From: Burkholderiaceae bacterium
Lineage (GTDB): Bacteria; Pseudomonadota; Gammaproteobacteria; Burkholderiales; Burkholderiaceae_C
NCBI GenBank assembly: GCA_919902775.1
Contig: CAKKRJ010000017.1
Location: 20,495-84,494, forward strand
DNA length: 64,000 nt
Reading direction: 5' to 3'
How positions within the stretch are numbered: position 1 is the first letter of the stretch; the number at the start of each line of letters is the position of its first letter. The notes under the pieces are model-generated. The model was given only the letters and a program-made list of their open reading frames with translations. It had not been told where the DNA came from and ran no database searches. Below are positions 63,926 through 64,000 of this stretch, one piece after another. Both the position numbers and the translations under genes were made by a program.

Positions 63926-63999
63926 TGGAGGCGCGACCCAGAGTCGAACTGGGCTAGACGGATTTGCAATCCGTTGCATAACCGATTTGCTATCGCGCC
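63926..63999 (-). tRNA. tRNA-Cys (GCA)
   Basis: A complete 74-nt cloverleaf at the window edge. The acceptor stem is GGCGCGA/TCGCGCC, the anticodon loop TTGCAAA gives GCA, the discriminator is T (U73, the tRNA-Cys identity base), and CCA is encoded. A terminator follows 18 bp downstream. Confidence 0.96.
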
Positions 64000-64000
64000 A

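Noticed and set aside
1..64000. CRISPR array, prophage, integrase or insertion sequence
   Set aside because: No regularly spaced direct repeats, phage structural genes or transposase motifs were found; the palindromic repeats are REP-like and not evenly spaced.

Overview
The window looks like chromosomal DNA of a Burkholderiales bacterium, most likely Comamonadaceae (a Limnohabitans/Rhodoferax/Hydrogenophaga-type organism). This rests on high GC, the ppiD / tRNA-Val / hupB order, an EarP arginine rhamnosyltransferase paired with an elongation factor P that carries Arg32, a complete recC-recB-recD set, phasin and AhpC/AhpF. The genus is an inference from gene content; no rRNA or species marker is present. 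I saw no prophage, insertion sequence or CRISPR array.

Layout. 1-5.4 kb: the end of a PhoH-type ATPase facing dnaB, then tRNA-His, ppiD, tRNA-Val and hupB. 5.4-9.3 kb: a beta-decarboxylating dehydrogenase and a fluoroacetate-dehalogenase-like hydrolase divergent from a LysR regulator, then a DMT exporter. 9.3-16.3 kb: pgsA, uvrC, earP, a YefM/YoeB-type toxin-antitoxin pair, a split YeeE/YedE permease, efp and a LOG-family enzyme. 16.3-28.0 kb: a long minus-strand run (deacetylase, thioesterase, nitroreductase, branched-chain-type ABC transporter, pncB, nhaD, 2-hydroxyacid dehydrogenase, rmuC, MFS). 28.1-29.8 kb: phasin and a patatin-like lipoprotein. 29.8-37.4 kb: an iron-acquisition block behind a Fur-box-like site (ferric-iron binding protein, TonB-dependent receptor, PiuC, an FMN alpha-hydroxyacid oxidase, tonB-exbB-exbD, hemP). 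37.5-44.7 kb: ahpC/ahpF with three hairpins between them, a DUF423 protein, cfa, an HSD10-like SDR and a gamma-glutamyltransferase. 44.7-54.3 kb: recC-recB-recD. 54.4-64 kb: acs, a UPF0114 protein, class I fumarase, murI, a UMF1-type MFS carrier, a hypothetical gene directly behind tRNA-Leu, a MAPEG protein, an unlisted 56-residue basic ORF, an unknown protein overlapping an HTTM-like membrane protein, and tRNA-Cys.

What stands out. Two families of REP-like palindromes with GTGG or GTAG heads are scattered through the window, and one convergent pair lies in frame inside recD, adding about 28 codons. The iron block joins an alpha-hydroxyacid oxidase to TonB machinery and has a ferric-iron binding protein without its permease. 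The alpha/beta hydrolase keeps every key residue of fluoroacetate dehalogenase. The efp and earP genes are separated by a toxin-antitoxin/permease cassette. The 56-residue ORF and the 179-residue/HTTM-like pair are the least understood genes. Start sites were moved from the longest possible ORF wherever a ribosome binding site, a terminator overlap or family length argued for it.
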